DNA from: Eriocheir sinensis
Taxonomy: Eukaryota; Arthropoda; Malacostraca; Decapoda; Varunidae
Direction: 5' to 3'
NCBI RefSeq assembly: GCF_024679095.1
Contig: NC_066563.1
Span: forward strand, 2,624,428-2,688,427
Length of the DNA stretch: 64,000 bases
Both the position numbers and the translations under genes were made by a program. The notes beneath the pieces were generated by a model. The model did no database searches. It was not told where the DNA came from and saw only the letters and a program-made list of their open reading frames with translations. Positions 39,510 to 54,500 of the stretch are shown here, in pieces (positions within the stretch are counted from its first letter, which is position 1; every line of letters starts with the position of its first letter).

Positions 39510-41689
39510 CGACGTCCGCTAAATCGACGCGGGTAATTAAGAAAACAATGTGGTGCAAATGGGGAAGCGCCTCGGCGGGTTTTACAGCGCGCAGAGTCGG
39601 CCGCTAATAACACTTCGTCATCCAAACACCGTGATGGACGACCCTCGCCGGCCCGGGAAGCCTCGAGACGCCCGGGCCCGGCGGAGCGTCACCCACACTC
39701 CCCTGTTGAGGTCGGCAAAGATCACTGCGCGTCGAGGTAAAAGAACAGCCCTCAGCGAACCCCTCAAGGCGGACACACCTTCCGCTGACATCACAGAAAA
39801 GTGGCTTTACGTGAACGCCTCCAAACAAACACTTTCGCCTTGTCATTCTGAAGACATATTTCTAAGGTAAACGAAACAGAGGGACGACAAAACAAATATA
39901 TCATGAAAAAATATATTCGCTGTTCCACCATAATATACATAGGGGCTCAAGAAAAATGCTCCTCTCTGGAAAGAATTTACTTCGTAGGAAGGTCGAAATA
40001 CAGACTAGTGAAGAATTAGGGTCATATTTCAAACATTTCAGCGGCCAGGCAAATAGGTTTTAGAAGGCTTTCGAAGGATTTCTAGGTATTTCCATGAGTA
40101 CTTTTATGACCTTAGTGCTAGTTTGACCCTTCTTCTGTACCATGAACCTAAAAATCACTGTAGAACCCAATTAATCTCTTTCTCCGCCTTTGGAAAAGTT
40201 GCTGTGAGAGGAGGAAGCGTCTGAGAACAACCATAAGAGAGGGAAGAGTTGTGCTAGTTAAGTAATCTGAGGCTCTTATTTAAACGCAGTTAATGTAATG
40301 AGTCAAGGAAGTAAATCGCAAAACATTAAGTAATGTGAAAACCACCTAAACACAACCGCCATTTACAATTAGCAGAGTCCGTTCTCTCGTATTCGCTCAT
40401 TTTGTTCTTTATCGTTCATAATTAAAGTGGCCGATAATTTTTGGGCCAAGTGTACCTTTACGCGGAGGAAGTTCGTGCGAGGCTGATTCAGGAAGGAATC
40501 CACATTACTCAGGCGAGAAGGGAGGAGTGCTCAGCGGGGGGTAATGCTGAGTGAGTGTTTGCTTTAAATACGGCAAGGCGGAGCTGCTTGTGGCGGGCGG
40601 GTGGGCGCCAAAGGAGCCGAATTAACACCTTGAATCTGTGGCATTAATCTGATAGGGAAATTCGGCGCGCACATCAACTAATAGTTTAATGGGTTTGTAA
40701 GATTTCACGTCAGAAGAAAGTAACAGAGCAATTTACCTCAGTGCTGAGAGGCTTGCTGTAAAAAATAGCATACATACCTTTTTCCTTCATGCTCATTCTC
40801 AACATACATATAAAACTAAATGTATTAAAGAGGAGGAAGACTGTGATAAAAAGTTATTACAAAACATTCTCGAGCTTACCAAAAAGACGCCGCCTTCCAC
40901 CGCACGGCAACACGTACCTGAGAATGAGAAAACATTTGTTAGGAGAGATTCAGATCTCTAACACCTACTTACGTACGGCTTATAACGCGGCCCTTCGAGG
41001 CGGGCATTGTGGGAGCAGGCTGTACTAAAGGATTCTTCGCCCTCGCGTTTACAGTAAAGATTCTAAAGAAAAATTGTGCATACCAGTAATCTCATAGGTC
41101 TTACGAAAATGTAGCTTAAGAAAAAGGATATAAACAGAAAAAAACTACGAGGAAAAGGAAATATCCATTGCTAGCGAAAACAAGTGCTCAGTTATCGTAT
41201 ATATGAAAAAAAACGCATCACAGAAAGATTCAAAAATAACTTCTTGCAAATACCAGTAAAAAGAAAGCAGATAATCCGCTAAATCACACTGTCGTCATCA
41301 CAAAGGTTTCATGAGAAGTAAGTGTTTCGAGGAAGAGATACAATAAAATGAAACAGCCACGTTCTACTCCTTAATAAGAGCTCCCGGATACTTTTTGTGT
41401 CTAATTAAAAGGAATAAAGACATGCTCTACTACACACGCGACCACGAAGACAAGACTTTAAAATGCAAATCAAAATCAGCTTCATTGAACAATCTTGATG
41501 AATGAGCAGCCACGCTCTCTCCTCAAAAACTCATAACACATTTCCAAGTCAATTGATAAATATTCAGTCATAATTTACATACTTTATCACTTGGGTCTTA
41601 TACATGAAATAAAAAATGTTACACAGAAAACGCACGACAATAAAAAAAAACTTCGTTGTAAGTGTTCAGGTCTAATGATAACAAATGGA
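39509..41689. other. Unique non-coding DNA
   Basis: GC-rich to about 39700. From 41040 on it is A-rich with faint ~150-bp periodicity (CAGCCACG.TCT.CTCCT at about 41350 and 41503), perhaps decayed copies of the following array. No gene recognised. Confidence 0.5.
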
Positions 41690-41980
41690 GACTTAAAAAC
41701 AAGACAGCTTAAAAAAAAATAAACAACAGTAATCATTTCCCGTCTGATAATACGACATTAGTAAACAAAAGAAACAGTCATCACCAAGATTCAAACTAAC
41801 GTCTAATGCAAACATATACAGCATCACAGCCAAAAACAAGACTGCTAAAGAAATAAACAACAGTAATTATTTTTTTTGTTTGATGATAAGACAAAAAAAA
41901 ACAGCTATATCCAAAGAACAAACTCAGGCAAATCCCTAAGACAAACATACACAGCGTCACAGCCAAAAGCAAGAGTCGTT
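41690..41980. repeat. ~134-bp degenerate tandem repeat
   Basis: AAAACAAGAC marks units at 41695 and 41831, with AAAAGCAAGAG at 41963. Each unit also has AAATAAACAACAGTAAT and ACAGC(A/G)TCACAGCCAAAA. Two full copies and the start of a third. Confidence 0.8.
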
Positions 41981-41984
41981 GGTC

Positions 41985-42185
41985 ACACGCATGCACGCCC
42001 ATCCCCGCCTCGCCTCCCGCTGTCGGTCAGGCGGGGCACGCAGCGTCGCGCCGGGCAGGGGACCCAAGCCTACCAACCAAGCTCATGTTAATTGGCCGCG
42101 GCTGACCTCCGGCGGGAGAGACAGGCGGGCGCTAATGACATACATCTCCAGTGTGTCGGCGGCGTATGTGTGCCCGCGGGGATGA
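41985..42185. promoter_or_regulatory. GC-rich, CpG-rich patch with homeodomain-like sites
   Basis: CpG-dense sequence (CGTCGCGCCGGGC, CCGCGGCTGACC, TGTCGGCGGCGTATG) with TTAATTGG and CTAATGAC words. It contrasts with the A-rich array before and the GA-rich tract after. Regulatory potential only. Confidence 0.2.
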
Positions 42186-42365
42186 AGGATGAGAGGACGA
42201 AGAGGAGAGTAGGAGAAAGAGAAGGAGGAGGAAGAGGAGAAATAGGAGGAGCAAGGAGGAAGGTGAAGGAGGAGGAGGGACAATAATAAGGACAAGGAAG
42301 AGATAAAGAAATACGAGAATCGAGAAAAGTGCAACGATAAATGGTGATGATGATGATGATGACAA
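42186..42365. repeat. Purine-rich (GGA)n tract and (GAT)n
   Basis: AGGAGGAAGGAG words for about 110 bp, then ATAAGGACAAG, ending with six GAT units at 42343-42361. Confidence 0.8.
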
Positions 42366-43105
42366 CGGAAGAAATGATGAATGAAGGAAACACTTTTGTC
42401 TAGTCTAACAGGAGAGACAGTTCAACATCGTATATCAGTCCATACATCTACCTTTCCATACATTTGTTTTCCATTCCAAACCATTAACATTTGTCTGTCA
42501 TGCCACGCTTTTGTTTACCTATTCAATGTCTTCCACCGTTCCGCACCTTCGTTCCGTCTAGCATTTCCACCACTCCTTAACCCTCACGTCGTTGGAGTGG
42601 CCGAACCAGGGTGAGGAAAAACCACCATAAACACACCTGCATGCCACAACCGCAAAGAAAAAGACGTAAAAAAGTCATTATGGCGAGGTTCGAAAAATTA
42701 ATGGAGGTTTACATCATAGCGCGAAACAGGTAAAAAAATGCAATATCACCTTAAGTAAACACACCGTGGCGCGAGATGCATTAGAATTTGAAAAGGTGAA
42801 GTAAGAAAGCATAAAAAGTCACCTCCTTGCATAACTTTCTAAACAACGAATATATACCACCGGGAGGAGGGGGAGGAGGGGGAGGATAATATACGAGAAC
42901 GCGAAGAACAGCGGAACTAAGACAACACGAAATAAAAGAGAACATAACGAAAGATAAATGTTGCCTCGGACGCATATATCACCAAAAGAAACGAGGAAGC
43001 AGGGAGTGATAAGGCGAGAAAAAAAAAGACACAAGCAGGACGCCAACGAGAGAACAGTGTTACCGCAAACGACCAACAATGAGGGAGGTAACAAGACGCA
43101 GCGAC
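42366..43105. other. Unique non-coding DNA
   Basis: A GGGAGGAGGGGGAGG patch lies at 42861-42885. No gene recognised. Confidence 0.5.
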
Positions 43106-43109
43106 AGCC

Positions 43110-43206
43110 AAGCAGGAAGACAACACGCAGACAGGCAAGCAGGAAGACAACACGCAGACAGGCAAGCAGGCAAGCAGGCAGGCAAAGCAGGCAGGTAGGA
43201 AGGTAA
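43110..43206. repeat. 27-bp tandem repeat and (CAGG)n
   Basis: Two exact 27-bp copies (43110-43136 and 43137-43163) beginning AAGCAGGAAGACAACACGCA, followed by CAGGCAAG/CAGG tetranucleotides to about 43206. Confidence 0.9.
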
Positions 43207-43324
43207 GGTGGTGAGTGTTCCGTCGACGTTTTCCATCACGCTGCAGGGCAAGGCAGAGGAAGGACCACAACACCTGACGACGACTGAAGGCGGAGAAATA
43301 GAGGTCCCGCGGCAACCCTAATGA

Positions 43325-43545
43325 CCCTACAGGTGGGGGGCGAGGGGTGGAGGGGCGCGCTGAGGGAGTTATGGGGACACCGGGGGCTTTGATGGTGCCG
43401 CTGGTGACGTCACTAAGATAAACACCCGCGCGGCCAGCGATGCCCCTTGAATACAGGTGTTTTAAAGCGGCGGTAATATGTTAATTCTCTCCCGCGAGTG
43501 GACAGATATATAATCACCTGCGTGCTTATTTATATCTCCCGGTCG
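43325..43545. promoter_or_regulatory. G-rich patch with perfect CRE and E-box words
   Basis: G-runs at 43334-43390 (GGGGGGCGAGGGGTGGAGGGG, with GGGG and GGGGG nearby) could form a quadruplex. A perfect TGACGTCA CRE lies at 43404-43411 in GGTGACGTCACT. CAGGTG (43457) and CACCTG (43516) flank a TTTTAAAGCGGCGG word. It immediately precedes the 176-bp array. No exon is visible. Confidence 0.3.
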
Positions 43546-43549
43546 CCTG

Positions 43550-44850
43550 GTTGCCCTTCATGCTTTTATTTTCTTCGCTTAAGACTCCCCGGGTAGTAGT
43601 TTTTGTTTCCATTCATCTTCTTCGTGTCTTTACCGTGCAGATGCGTTCAATGTTTTGTTTTTGCCTCGCCCTTGGTAATATCATTTTTCAATCATGTTTT
43701 TCGGTATTCTTGTTACTCTACATCCTCTTACTTTCTTCGCTTAGCACTCCCCAGGTAGTGTTTCTTGGTTCCATTCATCTTCTTCGTGTCTTTACGGTGC
43801 AGATGCGTTCAATGTTTTGTTTTTTCTTCGTTACTCTTGACACGCCCTTGGCAATATCAGTTTTCAATCATGTCTTTCGGTATTCTTGTTACTCTTCATG
43901 CTTGTATTTTCTTCGCTTAGCACTCCCCAGGTAGTGTTTCTTGGTTTCATTCATGTTCTTTGCGTCTTTACGGAGCGAGTGAGCTCAATGGTTTGTTTTT
44001 GCTTCGTTACTCTTGACACGCCCTTGGCAATATCATTTTTCAATCATGTTTTTCGGTATTCTTGTTACTCTTCATGCTTGTATTTTCTTCGCTTAGCTTT
44101 CTTCGCTTAGTGTTTCTTGGTTTCATTCATGTTCTTTGTGTCTTTACGGAGCGAGTGAGTTCAATGGTTTGTTTTTGCTTCGTTACTCTTGACACGCCCT
44201 TAGCAATATCATTTTTCAATCATGTTTTTCGGTATTCTTGTTACTCTTCATGCTTGTATTTTCTTCGCTTAGCACTCCCCAGGTAGTGTTTCTTGGTTTC
44301 ATTCATGTTCTTTGTGTCTTTACGGAGCGAGTGAGTTCAATGGTTTGTTTTTTCTTCGTTACTCTTGACACGCCCTTGGCAATATCATTTTTCAATCATG
44401 TTTTTCGGTATTCTTGTTACTCTTCATGCTTGTATTTGCTTCGCTTAGCACTCCCCAGGTAGTGTTTCTTGGTTTCATTCATTGTTTTTGCTTCGTTACT
44501 TTTTACACACCCTGGGCAGTAATACTTTTCACTCGTGTTCTTCGATATGTTAGCCACTCTTCATGCCTTGATTTCATAACTCCCTGGCCAATATTAGTTC
44601 ATTCATGTTCGTCGTCTCTTTATGGATGCTTGGTTACTCTTCATACCCTTAGCACTCACAAAGTCTGTCATTCATGTCCATCGGTATCCTAGTTACTCTT
44701 CATCCTTTCACTTCGTACGTTTAACACTCTCTGAAAAGTACTGGTTCATTCATGTTCTTTGCGACTTTACAACTGCTTGGCTACTCTCCATTCACTAAGT
44801 TTAACACTCACCAAAGTTTCTCATTCATGTCTGTCTTCTCGCTATGATAC
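43550..44850. repeat. 176-bp higher-order tandem array (dimer of ~93 + ~83 bp)
   Basis: A 176-bp unit repeats with near identity from about 43700 to 44460. Each unit has two related halves, one starting TTCATTCATGTTCTTTGTG (44122, 44298) and the other TTCAATCATGTTTTTCGG (44215, 44391). Downstream the array decays to single monomers of 53-78 bp with starts near 44475, 44528, 44598, 44667, 44745 and 44821. The upstream edge is also diverged. The tiled ~74-codon frames shift register by two bases each period because 176 is not divisible by three, so they are not exons. Confidence 0.93.
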
Positions 44851-45283
44851 CGGTGATTTAATGTTTTGCTCCTAAATAAACACTCGTCACGGGCCCGCCT
44901 GACCCTATATTTTCAGCCTTTACAGTTACTCTTTACTATTCCAGACTGGCAGCGCCGTAAAGCTTCCCTGCGTACAGAGAAGGGCGCTCTATCTCCCTAC
45001 ACGGCCTGAGTATGCACGGTAATGGAGAGGTGAGAGCGCGGAGGTGTAATGGAGTTAAGGGGTTAGAAGAGGGTAAGCCTGCTGTGTGTGTGTGTATGTC
45101 TGTATGTGGGGTGGGGTGGAGTGGGGTGAGGTGGGGGGGAGGGGGGAGAAAAACGTTCCAATACACTCGTTGACGGCGCAAGGCATTTATTACGCGCTGA
45201 ACAATCTAAATGCCCTCCTTTGTGGCATTTTTCGATCAGCAATAAATGTCAATACAGTAACATTAACTTCCACTATATAAACA
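44851..45283. other. Unique non-coding DNA with G-rich patch
   Basis: GGGGTGGGGTGGAGTGGGGT and further G-runs at 45106-45148 have quadruplex potential. No gene recognised. Confidence 0.5.
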
Positions 45284-45372
45284 TTACTTCTACTACAACT
45301 ACTACTGCTACTACTACTACTATTACTACTACTTCTGATGTTGCTGTTACTATTATCATTACTATTCCCAAC
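45284..45372. repeat. Degenerate (ACT)n trinucleotide tract
   Basis: CTACTACTA runs with TTACTA, GCTACT and TGTT interruptions. Confidence 0.85.
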
Positions 45373-45554
45373 ACCCGCCATTACAGTGTCTATAGCGTTG
45401 ACACACCCTACGTTATTTATACCGCTACGTGTATTCTCCATATAGTACTGTTGATCATTTCTTAATAGCCGTTTGAGCAGAAGCACCCGTTTATTATACA
45501 TACAATGAAAATGAGATACGCGAATACTGATTGCCAGCGAAGGTCTTATCTCCC

Positions 45555-45945
45555 TTCCTTCCACTCCCCATGCACAGCTTCTTCCTACTCCTTCTTTCCT
45601 CTCCTTACACTTCCTGCTCCTTTCTCATCCTATATATACGTGTTCTTCCTACCTTCTCCTTTCCTCTTCTTACACTTCTTACTCCCTTTTCTCTCCCTAC
45701 ATTTCCTACTCCTCCTTTTCTCTCCCTATACTTTCTTCCCTCTCCACCTTTCCTCTCTCTACACTTCCATACGTTTCCTCCCTTTTCTATATTTTCCTTC
45801 CTCTCCCTTCTCATATTTTCCCCCACTCCCTTTCGATTCCTTCCCCTTCCAACACTTCCCTTCCTTCTACTCCTTTCTAATATATTCACTCTGCTCTCTT
45901 TCACCCCCTCCTCCCAACGCTCCCCCATCCCCTTCCCTTCCCTGC
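45555..45945. repeat. Pyrimidine-rich ~30-bp minisatellite
   Basis: CCTACTCC, TTTTCTCTCCCTACA and TTTCCT words recur about every 27-35 bp at 45600-45790, then decay. Both ~170-codon + frames are repeat translation. Confidence 0.75.
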
Positions 45946-46554
45946 TGTCGTGTGGGGGTGGGTGGGAGGGAGCACCTGTCAGGCTCCTCTCCTTGGCGGA
46001 TGAACACTCAACTCACGTCCTGGCGATAGATAGCCAATAGATAGTGCCCAGGGGAGGGTAATGAGGTGTTGTGAGCGGGGGGGAGACCGTGTGGGCCGTG
46101 TCAGTGGCGTGGCGGAGGAATGGGTGATGAGTCCCATACATTCCCGTTAGCGGAGACACATAGAAGGCCTGGCGTGTCCTCCCTCCCATTCTTCCCTTCC
46201 CTTCCCCTCCCCTTCCATTCTCCTCCCCTTTTCCCTCTCTGCCTCTCTTCTGATATCCAAAAGCCACAGAGCGATGAGTCTCTTTCTGCTCTCACCACTG
46301 ATCACATTGTCGAAAAGGGAACAGCAATGTCTTCTTGAAAGGAAATTTGCGTACAGAAGTTATTGGTAGGGAGATAAAGGTTAATTAATGGCGCTGATTT
46401 AGTAAGCCTTTTTACGTGCAAAGTAGATTTATACTGTTTTACCTTTTAACATCCAAATCATTCTTCAGTACACACCTGCTCCCCTTCCTATATCATACTC
46501 ATTTTGTCTTCCTTCTCACATTTTTCTCTCCAGTTAAGGCTTAATTGTTAGTAT
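45946..46554. other. Unique non-coding DNA
   Basis: TTCCCTTCCC-rich at 46190-46240. No gene recognised. Confidence 0.5.
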
Positions 46555-46920
46555 TGTATCATCCTCTTCCTTACAGCCCTACCCTGCACACTTCTCACGT
46601 CTCATTCTTCGTATACGTTGTCCAGTTATTTAATGCAAGAAATGCTGTCATTACATCAGTCACCTCTACAGCCCCTAGTTTCAACACTCCTTCCATACGC
46701 TCTTTCCTAAACACTGTCTAGCTACTAAATGAAGGGGATATACACTTATTACTCTCTCTCCATCTACTTTACTCTCATCACTTCTCGCATCCCATTATTT
46801 AGTTGCGCTGTACAACTCCTACATGTACGAGATGTTATCATTGTTTCTCTCCTACAGCACTGTCCTTCACACTTCATGCATCCCTTGATTCCTTCTCACT
46901 CTACCTTGTTCTAACTATAT
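46555..46920. repeat. Degenerate ~93-bp tandem repeat
   Basis: CT.C.TACAGC(C/A)C words at 46572, 46668 and 46853 (intervals 96 and 185, about 2 x 93), plus CAGTTATTTAATG and TAGCTACTAAATG at 46622 and 46719. Old array of about four units. Confidence 0.5.
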
Positions 46921-47373
46921 ATTACGTAATCAGATAGCATCCCATCACACTATCAAAATCATATTCATAATGAGATCGAGACTTGAAACACATTCCCCAA
47001 AAAGGTTTACAACTTAATGCAAGACGTAGGATGATAGGTTGTATCGCTCATTTTCTCAAAACGCCTACTTGGTGCTCGGCGCGGCTTTCCCACTCATCAG
47101 AAAACAGGACCAGACATTGACAAAGAAGGGAAAGACAGTTGAGATATTGAGCCATGAAATTAAGGGAATAGCCGACAAGTTGACAGCGAAAAACATTATG
47201 TTGACTGTTCGCTGTCCAATTATTCGGCTTTTATACTCCTTAAATGTATGACAAGTTACTTCCTCACAGCTGCCTGCCTCCATCAACCCACAGCAATCCC
47301 GCCCGCCTTCCTTCCTTCCTTCTAACCCTCATCTCATCCCTCCTGCCATTCGTCTTTACCCCCTACCACCCAT
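46921..47373. other. Unique non-coding DNA
   Basis: No gene recognised. TTCCTTCCTTCCTT lies at 47309-47322. Confidence 0.5.
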
Positions 47374-47407
47374 GTCTGTCTGACTGTCTGTCTATCTGTC
47401 TGTCTGT

Positions 47408-47445
<38 letters not shown>
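47374..47445. repeat. (CTGT)n-(CT)n compound microsatellite
   Basis: CTGT/CTAT tetranucleotides (47374-47408), then about 17 CT units (47411-47445). Confidence 0.93.
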
Positions 47446-47447
<2 letters not shown>

Positions 47448-47771
47448 GGCCAGCGTCAACAGACAGATTCATTATTTAGGATACAACATGTCGGCGATTA
47501 TTTACATGAGGCAATAAAACGATCCCGAATAATGGCATCGCCGGCTGCTATAAACCCTTTAATACGCCACAAAGAGGACGTAAAGTATAGAGGGTGCGGA
47601 GGACGATTAACTGCCATTGCGGGGTGTTGCAAACGAGACTCAGATACCCAAGAATTAGAGGCTTTTCACTCCTAGAGGCGGTGCTGCGAGGCCCTCAAGG
47701 TTGGGCTGAGAGGAAGGCAGGTAACCATTATGAATTATTGATATCACCTTGTGCTGTCTTCGAGCCTAGGG

Positions 47772-48274
<503 letters not shown>

Positions 48275-48275
48275 G

Positions 48276-48332
<57 letters not shown>

Positions 48333-48362
48333 AGAATCGTGGTAGTAAAAGTAGTAGTCGTG

Positions 48363-48402
<40 letters not shown>

Positions 48403-48552
48403 CAGTAGCAGTAGCAGTAGCAGTAGAAGTAGTAGTAGTAGTAGTAGTAACTAATGACCTCCAAACTATGGAGCCCTCCATGATTATGTGTCGGGAAAAT
48501 AAACATGGGTGGAGGTATCATTTATGTAGTAGAAAAAAAAAGTAGTAGTAGC

Positions 48553-48623
<71 letters not shown>

Positions 48624-48653
48624 CAGTAGTAGTAGTAGTAGTAGTAGTAGTAG
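48275..48653. repeat. Three (AGT)n trinucleotide tracts in one cluster
   Basis: AGT runs at 48275-48332, 48363-48450 and 48540-48653, with AGC variants in the second and third. All are in the same orientation, separated by 30 and 90 bp. The poly-Ser, poly-Val and Thr/Tyr frames are artefacts. Confidence 0.95.
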
Positions 48654-50133
48654 CAAAATGCGCAGCAGAAACAATTCAAAACACATTATTACCAACATGG
48701 CGTAAGATTTAGGAAAAAAAAAGCTAATCAGGAATCAGGTAGAGATAATCTTCCACGTCGATGAACACTCTTGCAATCACTCAACCCTAACAGCTACTAA
48801 TGACTTGCGGCTCAGGGACCGAGTGGCAGGCATTTCTACCCCTTCGTCGATGTGCTGAGAGGCAGGTGGCGCCGTCAGGCAGGGGGCGACAGCTGCACCA
48901 CATCTTCAGGGAATACCAAGCGTCCTCCGTGCAAACAATAATCACTAATAGAGGACATAAGAACAAGTAATGCTGCCACTATCCTCCTCGTCCTCATCAT
49001 CATCATCCAGGAAAGGTTATAACATCAGTAGTATATCAATGTATTTCCTAGATTCGTGTAAACCTGTATATACATTTACACAACAATCAGTATTATGCAT
49101 CATACAAAACAACAGTTGATTCCCTACCACCACATCCTCATCTAACAGAAAGATAAACTAATACTATTTTACTATATTTTTCTTGACTGATATGAAATTA
49201 TATATCTCCACAAACAATAATCAATAATAGAACAAAAAATCATTTTTTCTCCATCGTGAACAACAACAAGAAAAGACAATACTACATCACTGTACTTTCA
49301 CGAAATATATTAACTTCTGAATCTCCGTTGAAGCGGCCGAGCACTAAAAACGACGGGCCAAAGCGCCTGTTCCGTCCAGCACCCCGTGTTTATTGTCAAG
49401 GGAAATTGAAGGTTTGCCGAAATGCTTTACAGCGGAGGGTCCGCGTGCCTGGCATTTGGAAGCAAGCCTTGGCCTCGTGCCCTCTCGAAAGATCAGCATC
49501 ACTAAATCTATTTGTTCTGCCTACAACACAATCTAATGTATATAATCTGCTACCATTGAGACGTGAGCGCGTGGGGCAGGGAGAGTGAGCAGCGCGCAGA
49601 GTTGGGTAATCTTGTTTTTCATTGCTCATTTGACGTCAAGACAACTGTGAAGATATCTTGAGTAATGGGGAGGTGACAAGTGTATATATAACAAACGGTG
49701 AGCTGGGTGGATATGATGGTAACGACAGGCTGAATGATAGCCAATTATACGGATTGGTAAAGGTTAGTCTGGCTATAAAAGAAAATATATTCAGTGGATT
49801 GTGTGCATGAAAAAAAGAGGAAGAAATGGTGTGGCGCAACACAGTACGAAAAAAATGTTTATGTTAACGGAAGGAAGTAAAAAATATGAATACTTGAATA
49901 GACGAACAAAATTAAAAATGCAAGATACAAAAGCATATCAAGGGTAGAGGAAAGAATAACGCGTATAAATAAATAGAGGGCAACGAAGTACAATATTAAA
50001 AAGAAGATTAGCAATGGTAGAAAAGTAAAAACGGCATTTCCGAAACACCTGAGCCGAGCATGAGCAAGGAGACACGAGGACTGACAAACATCCTGGACGA
50101 CTGTGGAAGAACGACTGAATGAATAATGTCAAT

Positions 50134-50134
<1 letters not shown>
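48654..50134. other. Unique non-coding DNA
   Basis: No exon, RNA or repeat recognised. A 110-codon + frame (49256-49588) resembles nothing known. TTTGACGTCAA (CRE-like) lies at 49629-49639. Confidence 0.5.

Positions 50135-50190
<56 letters not shown>
50135..50190. repeat. (GT)n microsatellite
   Basis: About 28 GT units. Confidence 0.97.
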
Positions 50191-52341
<2,151 letters not shown>

Positions 52342-52474
52342 TGTTCCTCGGTACATTACAAGAATCAGGTTTCTGCGCCTGGATCATATAATAATAAAAA
52401 GCGTGGGAAGAGAAGAATATAAGAACACTTTCTTATTTTGTCTGTATTTTTCTTTCATTATAGCCTATTATGCG

Positions 52475-52579
52475 GCTGCTACTACTACTGCTACTATAAC
52501 TACTACCACCACCACCACCACCACTACACTCCTACTACTACTACTACTACTACTATCACTTGTAGTCTACCACTACTGC

Positions 52580-52663
<84 letters not shown>

Positions 52664-52800
52664 GTCTATTATGCTTACTTTTACTACTAATGCTAAAACT
52701 ACAACTAGGTACTACTACTACTGTCACTACTAAAATTATTACTATTACTACAACTACAACTACTACAACCGTGACCACCACCAGCACCGCGACGAGCAGC
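52475..52800. repeat. (ACT)n, (ACC)n and (TAA)n trinucleotide tracts
   Basis: ACT/ACC triplets (52475-52560), about 27 TAA units (52580-52662), then ACT/ACA/ACC triplets decaying to about 52800. Confidence 0.95.
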
Positions 52801-54478
52801 AGTACCATTCCGGGTCCCCACCATCCATCCACCTTGCCTCGACCACCACCACACGCGAACAGAGGGATGGAGGGAGCCGTGGCCGCCTCCGAGCCTCACT
52901 TCCCGTCGCTCTCAGGTGTACTCCGGCAGCAGCCTCAACCGCAAGAAGCCGTGTTATTTATCGAGCAACAACACGGTATAACGTGGTAATGGCGGCCCGA
53001 TCCCACAGGTGTTGGGCCTCGTAGCCAAGCCGGGAAGGGAATGGCTGAAGAATGGCGCTTCGGAGACTTGCCATGCTTCCGCCTATGCGTCTCCCGAATG
53101 GATGACTCTATACAGCAGGGGACATTTAGACAAGGACCGCTCGCTTTCTCTCTCTCTCTTTCCCTCCTCTCGTAATCCTCCCCTTGTGGTTGTTGCCCTC
53201 TCTGGCTGCCATTGGATCGATTATCTAATATGAGTCTGGTACATAAATTCAGCTTCCCTTTTGTCGATTTAACTGTTGCATTTAAGAGTTCGTTCAGTTC
53301 TTTCCATCGATGTTTCTTTAGTCCTTCCTTTCCTTCGTCTTCATCCTATCCCCCTGGTTCTCGTTCTCCTTCCCTTGGCTCAGTCCGGCTCTAAAACGGT
53401 GGATTACGTGGTGTGATTTTGCGATTTGGTTAAGTTTCTCCACTCTGGCGCTCATATTTTCATGTTCTCACGATTTTTTTGCCTCATTCTATTCCTTTTT
53501 TAACTCCATACTTCATCAGATTCACCGCCACTAAGAACTCACCTTCGACACCCACTCGACTTGCGGCGTATTAATCAATTTCCGCGGCGTATCAGTTTCA
53601 AAGACACGTTTACGCTTCTTAATCCAATTCAAGCATTCATCACTCTTCGTCTTAAACTCCCACTTCATAACAATTTTACTGCCTACCAAGGGAATATAAT
53701 TTTGTTTTATGTCATCTTAAGACACAGTAAGTAGCTTCATTTTGGCATTACGGATTAAGCGAGAAAGAACGAGGGGTTGAGGCCATCAGCGAGTTTTTCG
53801 AAAGGAAGTTTTGTTGATTTATCGGCTGAAAGTGTGGAAGCGGCGCCAAGCCCATCACCGGCAAAACGTGCGACTCAGGTAAATGTGGGAGGAATGCTTC
53901 GAGTGAACGATTACAATACCGGGAAGTAGAACACAAAGGAGACACGCCGCGACGATACTTGCTAGAATATGAATCCAACCAATCTTGCAATTTATTTTGG
54001 AATTTTAATCGTTTTTCACTTGATTTATAAGTTCATGCCACCACTCAGGCATACGAATACGATACTGGGGAGCATACAACAAAGAAAACGCGCTACAAGA
54101 CAATATTTCGTCCAAACACTGATGACACTAATGTTGCATAATGTTTGTTTTGATTTATTTCTTTGTGGCAGCAGCTCTCTCCTCCCTTGACGAGGCGCGA
54201 TGGATGAACAAGCTGCCGAATTACTTTTTATTCTTTTATAGTTTTCTTTTTCTTCTTTAGCTTAAAATGTTGTAGTTTTTCCACCAAGCAAACGCATAGG
54301 CAAGTACGGATGAAATGAACGCTCAGCTTTCACGTCGCGCCGAATACCACCGCCTCAAGCTGCGTCACGTAGGGCGTCCCAATGTGTACCTTGCATCGCA
54401 CCACAGGGGCCGCCCGGGTCACGCAGCCGTCATCAGCGTCAGCCTGTACCCTGACCTGTGATGTAACGCTGGAGCGGT
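52801..54478. other. Unique non-coding DNA
   Basis: No recognisable gene or RNA. Frames of 60-80 codons have no family resemblance. Confidence 0.55.
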
Positions 54479-54500
54479 CGTGGTGGTGGTGGTGGTGGTA
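54479..54500. repeat. Short (GGT)n tract
   Basis: About seven TGG units. Confidence 0.9.

Noticed and set aside
43551..44692. Series of ~74-codon hydrophobic frames that look like a membrane-protein exon family
   Set aside because: They are spaced exactly 176 bp apart, and 176 is not a multiple of three. They are one repeat read again and again.
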